Below are positions 61,701-64,000 of a DNA stretch of 64,000 nt, in pieces (the stretch's first letter is position 1; each line of letters starts with the position of its first letter). Under the pieces are notes generated by a model that saw nothing but the letters and a program-made list of their open reading frames with translations, was not told where the DNA came from and made no database searches. Source of the stretch: Myxococcales bacterium (GTDB taxonomy: Bacteria > Myxococcota_A > Bradymonadia > Bradymonadales > GCA-2716585); contig PBBL01000003.1 in assembly GCA_002716585.1 (NCBI GenBank), positions 62,001 to 126,000 on the forward strand. The letters run 5' to 3'. Both the position numbers and the translations under genes were made by a program.

Positions 61701-62818
61701 TAGAGGTAGGGGCGCGCGGGGCGGTCGGCCGGGGGGATCGGGATGCCGATCTCCTCCAGGACCGCGGTGACGACGTTGGCGTGGCCGGGGCGTTGGCGAG
61801 GGTCCTTGACGAGGAGCTGGACGATGAGCTGGTCGAGGGCCTTGGGGACCGCCGGGTTGAGGGAGCTGGGCGGGGCGGGCTCCTCGACGAGGTGGCGCCG
61901 CAGGTGCTGCGCGACGTCCTCCTCCTCCTCGAAGGGGACCTGCCCGGTCACGATCTCGTGCAGGATGCAGCCGATGGCGTACAGATCGGAGCGCGCGTCG
62001 ATCTGGTGGCCCTGGATCTGCTCGGGCGAGATGTACTGCACCGTCCCGGCGAGGATGCCGGTCGTCTCCAGGAGCGACTGGCTGACGCGTCCGCCGAAGC
62101 TGGACACGAGCCCGAAGTCCACGAGCTGCGGCCACCCCTCCTCGTCGTCGATCAAGATGTTGTCCGGCTTCAAGTCGCAGTGCACGACCCCCTCGCCGTG
62201 CAGGTAGGCCAGCGTGTGGCAGACCTGCCCGACCCACCGCAGGAGGGTGCGAATCACCTCATCAAACCCCCAGGCGTCGGCGGCGGGGAGCCGCGCGGAC
62301 GACGGCGGGGCGGCGGCGGGGCGGCCAGGGGAGGTGGCGAGGTCGGGCTGGTCGCCGGGCTTGCCCTGGATGGTGGCGAGCGGCGGGGCGGTGTCGTCCC
62401 GCTCACTCCCATCAAGCAGGACGAAGCTGAGCGGCTTGGCGAGCCCCTCGCTGAACGAGGCCTCCTCGCCGGACTCGACCGGGGCGAGCTGGCGGTGTCG
62501 GTGGCGGCGGCGCAGCTCACGGAGGTACCAGCTGAGGGCCTTGCCCTCCAGGTAGTCCATGGCGTACCAGGGGATGCCCTCGTGGAGCCCCTCCTCGTAG
62601 ACCTTGACCACCCCGGGGTGGTCGAGCTGGGTCATGACGCTGATCTCGCGCCGCAGGCTGCGGAGCTGCGACTCCTTGTGGGCGCGCAGCGTCTTGAGCG
62701 CGGCGCGCTGCCCGGTCTCCGTGTGCTCGGCCAGGTAGACCACCCCCATCCCGCCCTGGGCGAGCTGAGACACGACACGGTAGGAGCCCATGGTCATCGT
62801 TTGTGTGCTGACACTCAT
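58799..62818 (-). CDS. Ser/Thr protein kinase-AAA ATPase-TPR regulator (PknK/MalT-like)
   Basis: This 1339-residue protein starts with a eukaryotic-type kinase: G-loop AQGGMG (20-25), K42, E58, HCDLKPDN (213-220, with HCD replacing HRD), DFG (234-236) and SPE. A disordered insertion of about 80 residues (103-184) sits between the lobes. A STAND/AAA module follows, with Walker A GESGSGKS (406-413). The C-terminal half (about 870-1260) is TPR repeats of about 40 residues with recurring GDRRSE/GDRRNE turns. Myxobacteria have many such receptor-like kinases. Input is probably sensed by the TPRs. There is no membrane helix. The start lacks a clear Shine-Dalgarno site; internal ATG codons at residues 8 and 10 are alternatives. 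Confidence 0.9.
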   Translation of the reverse strand: MSVSTQTMTMGSYRVVSQLAQGGMGVVYLAEHTETGQRAALKTLRAHKESQLRSLRREISVMTQLDHPGVVKVYEEGLHEGIPWYAMDYLEGKALSWYLRELRRRHRHRQLAPVESGEEASFSEGLAKPLSFVLLDGSERDDTAPPLATIQGKPGDQPDLATSPGRPAAAPPSSARLPAADAWGFDEVIRTLLRWVGQVCHTLAYLHGEGVVHCDLKPDNILIDDEEGWPQLVDFGLVSSFGGRVSQSLLETTGILAGTVQYISPEQIQGHQIDARSDLYAIGCILHEIVTGQVPFEEEEDVAQHLRRHLVEEPAPPSSLNPAVPKALDQLIVQLLVKDPRQRPGHANVVTAVLEEIGIPIPPADRPARPYLYKPQFVGRRTLMRRLGAHLREAMTGKGRLVLLQGESGSGKSRIAQELVRRARNHKIPVLTGHCVPIDTETDLASSPLHAFQTLFMNIADRCLQEGQGEFERLLGERAPLLATYASCLRELPQIEEVPRPEDTRDVLPEAGQSRLFTAVGRTMKAWSSDKPVVMVLDDLQWSDELSLECLRVLAKRYLGEHPWLILGLVRSDHAPTAIDQLAELEHVHTERIPRMSNDEVTALVREELGLEQPPPALLRFVTEQASGNPFHVSEYLRVAVEQELLVRDAAGRWVLAGDATALTSYVGHVAEPRSIQELLVARLDRLPPRLRRICEVAAVLGHQIHPDILTDGWVGVGNGASPDTRAMVQDAIDDLVDRDILTPAGRRSWRFAHDKLREVAYLRLPRRRRARLHRQIAGVLEVYRAQGTDISPGMLGHHLEKAGQIDEARQAYLKEARFSAARFALSDAERYFKQAFALTPDQEGFELINPPPPDMIGAHLDFIERVLLVQGRSEEARYTVNVALEGAQSHNLMPERGRALFILGRILFNAGEIELAMQHQKDAYNIFRTLSDHSSMGESLGEIALLYQRQGEYAKAMALYDEAIEILQSAGDRPVEYRIQGNKALALKEQGRTEEARATFDRLLDYYRGVGNRHSEARTLNNIALLALSRGEYEQADEMSTQALQVFRQIGDRRSEAVALFNLGNLHLLQSRYVEARENYSQALTILVEIGDRRRTGLVWGRLAVLEQDLGEYASSHEAALKALVIFRELGDRRNEGQVLGNLAHAHQELRRTAEAIKLYEQALSLQRSIGDRRSEGYTLANLGSLYRDRGQHRQARDLFDLAIATARELGDRRLEAFTHLYRARLYRLTRDRARARNNVNHALSLFEALNELHGQILCLCEKAHLALATNRDPSTHAADAQARFATMDAPPGSAVGRAVQLLEHTLEAHADGTALLFGQLPDDLPPAIVKAARETPP

Positions 62819-62931
62819 AGGAGGTCGAGTGTGATCGGGCCTTGGACTGCAATCATTATCCCCAGCCCATAGAGTCGGCGCTGCGGCCCAAAAAGTCCAG
62901 CGTCATCTTAAACAAGGCACCCCCGTACAGG

Positions 62932-62960
62932 TTGCGGTCCCCAGAGCAGCCGACTACACT
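62932..62960 (+). promoter_or_regulatory. Promoter candidate for the right-edge lipoprotein gene
   Basis: TTGCGG (62932-62937), 17 bases, TACACT (62955-62960). Spacing is ideal and both hexamers are near consensus. The leader to ATG 63040 would be about 73 bases. Confidence 0.45.
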
Positions 62961-63039
62961 CCACCTGGGTGCCCCGCTTGTCGCTGCGAACCACGCCCTA
63001 CCCAACACCCGTTCGTATCAGCTGAGGACCACCACCACC

Positions 63040-64000
63040 ATGCGCTGCATTCCCTCCCGACCGACGCTCGCGCTGCTCATCGCCCTCACCCTGACGCTCA
63101 CCGCCTGCGGCGGTGACGACGGCGGAGGCGGCTCCTCCGACGGCGCCGACACCGGCGCGGCGGTCGCCGACACCGGCGCCGCCGTGGAGGACACCGGCGC
63201 CGCCCAGGACACCGCCGCGTCCCCCGAAGACACGGGCGCCGAGGACACGGAGGCGCCTCCCATGGACACGGAGGCGCCCCCCGAGGACACGGAGGCGCCC
63301 CCCGAGGACACGGGCGCCGAGGACACCGGGGCGCCCGAGGACGCCGCGGACGCCGAGGTGGACGTCCCCCCGGTGGACAACCCGTTCCCGGAGCGGCTCC
63401 AGGTGCGGTGGGTCAACACCCAGCCCAACGACCGGGTGACCTTCGGGAAGCGCCTCGTCGTGGAGATCGAGCCGCTCACCGAGGGGATCGCGCCCCCGAG
63501 CAACTGGCGCGAGGAGCAGCTTTGGAGCAGGCGCTTCCCGGCGCGCATGTACACGCTCAACCGCGACGGCGATCGGGTCGAGGTGCCGGTGATCCAGAGC
63601 TGGAAGTTCGACAACCCGGAGCGGCGCTTCCGCCCGGCGATCCTCATCTCGCCGCAGCCCAACGGGTGGCCGAAGGCGTCCCAGATGGAGCTGGAGGTGG
63701 ATCTGGGCGACGGCGAGGTGCTGTCGGTGCCGTTTCGGACGCTGCCAGTGCAGTACGACCAGATGCTTGAGTTCAACGTGACGGTGCCCGCCCAGGACTG
63801 CCCGACCTGCTTCCCGTACGACGTGGACATGTTCGTCTACCTGCCGCCGGGCTACGTGGACTCGAACAACCCCGCCTACAACAACGCCGCCCCCCACCTG
63901 CCCGGCACCGAGCAGGGCGACACCCTCGGCGGCAGCACCACCCAGCGCTACCCGGTGGCGGTGCTCATGCACACCGCCGGGGCCTACGAGAACAACCGGG
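63040..64000 (+). CDS. Lipoprotein with an Asp-Thr/Glu-rich stalk and esterase-like domain, 3'-truncated
   Basis: ATG 63040 begins a lipoprotein signal (MRCIPSRPTLALLIALTL) with lipobox LTAC. The frame stays open to the end of the window, so about 320 residues are seen and the C-terminus is missing. Residues 25-110 are an acidic stalk of repeats such as DTGAAVADTGA, DTEAPPEDTEAPPED and DTGAEDTG. The following domain has a strand-rich N-terminal part (ERLQVRWVNTQPNDRVTFGK) and then CPTCFPYDVDMFVYLPPGY and YPVAVLMHTAG. This resembles the first half of the putative esterase/PHB depolymerase alpha/beta hydrolases. Without the Ser motif the enzyme role remains inferred. Confidence 0.65.
   Translation, partial: MRCIPSRPTLALLIALTLTLTACGGDDGGGGSSDGADTGAAVADTGAAVEDTGAAQDTAASPEDTGAEDTEAPPMDTEAPPEDTEAPPEDTGAEDTGAPEDAADAEVDVPPVDNPFPERLQVRWVNTQPNDRVTFGKRLVVEIEPLTEGIAPPSNWREEQLWSRRFPARMYTLNRDGDRVEVPVIQSWKFDNPERRFRPAILISPQPNGWPKASQMELEVDLGDGEVLSVPFRTLPVQYDQMLEFNVTVPAQDCPTCFPYDVDMFVYLPPGYVDSNNPAYNNAAPHLPGTEQGDTLGGSTTQRYPVAVLMHTAGAYENNR

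Noticed and set aside
59615-62872. Very long plus-strand open frame (about 1085 codons)
   Set aside because: It lies antisense to the kinase-AAA-TPR gene. High GC leaves the antisense frame open, and its product is Val/Gly/Asp/Leu-rich low complexity with no domain.

Overview
The window looks like chromosomal DNA from a high-GC, lipoprotein-rich member of the Myxococcota (old Deltaproteobacteria), possibly a marine or halotolerant lineage. The evidence is the strong GC bias at third codon positions, about a dozen lipobox lipoproteins with acidic or Asp-Thr-rich stalks, a Ser/Thr kinase-AAA-TPR regulator, Cys-rich and MORN/LRR/EF-hand repeat proteins, and a complete sodium-pumping NADH:quinone oxidoreductase operon. 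No 16S, tRNA, prophage, insertion sequence or CRISPR array is visible, so the placement is inference only. The genes sit in short operons separated by small gaps, and most of the window reads as ordinary core and accessory chromosome.

Layout. 0-10.3 kb: a truncated EEP-family phosphodiesterase with a clear terminator, a threonine/serine dehydratase, a MORN protein coupled to a histidine phosphatase, an alpha/beta hydrolase lipoprotein, a large parallel beta-helix lipoprotein and a cytochrome-c-peroxidase-like lipoprotein with one damaged haem site. 10.3-19.4 kb: a C_GCAxxG_C_C redox protein, an acyl-CoA synthetase, then a divergent pair that shares a nearly symmetrical promoter region: a heptad-repeat protein ending in a ribosomal L7/L12-like domain, and a single polypeptide that fuses endonuclease III to family-1 uracil-DNA glycosylase. 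Phosphoglucomutase, a Cys-rich repeat lipoprotein and a GrpE with a very long coiled coil follow. 19.4-24.3 kb: a DT-rich lipoprotein, a SASA-type esterase and an M20 peptidase, with five copies of a GTCTCA/TGAGAC palindrome. 24.3-31.6 kb: nqrABCDEF-apbE-nqrM on the minus strand. 32-43.8 kb: gamma-glutamyltranspeptidase, a three-BON-domain lipoprotein, an OmpA/EF-hand lipoprotein, a monoacylglycerol-lipase-like hydrolase, a BRCT-LRR protein, a second L12-CTD protein, an outer-membrane protein, an NlpC/P60-like lipoprotein, and a ZIP metal transporter behind two near-identical 19-bp operator-like boxes. 44-50.2 kb: an oppDFABC peptide importer and apaG. 50.2-64 kb: two multi-pass membrane proteins, a second EEP enzyme with an EF-hand-like insertion, a three-gene ATP-grasp / aspartoacylase-like / glutathione-synthetase-like operon with its own promoter, a 1339-residue kinase-AAA-TPR protein, and a truncated lipoprotein esterase at the right edge.

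How the genes fit together. The nqr block is one functional unit: six subunits, the flavin transferase that flavinylates NqrB and NqrC, and the NqrM maturation factor. The opp block is a complete importer. Gamma-glutamyltranspeptidase, the M20 peptidase and the peptide importer could together recycle peptides or glutathione-like compounds, and the ATP-grasp operon could make a related small peptide; this link is inference.

The best candidates for something undescribed are the Nth-UNG fusion with its SOS-box-like divergent control region, the L12-like heptad protein opposite it, and the overlapping three-gene ATP-grasp/aspartoacylase operon.
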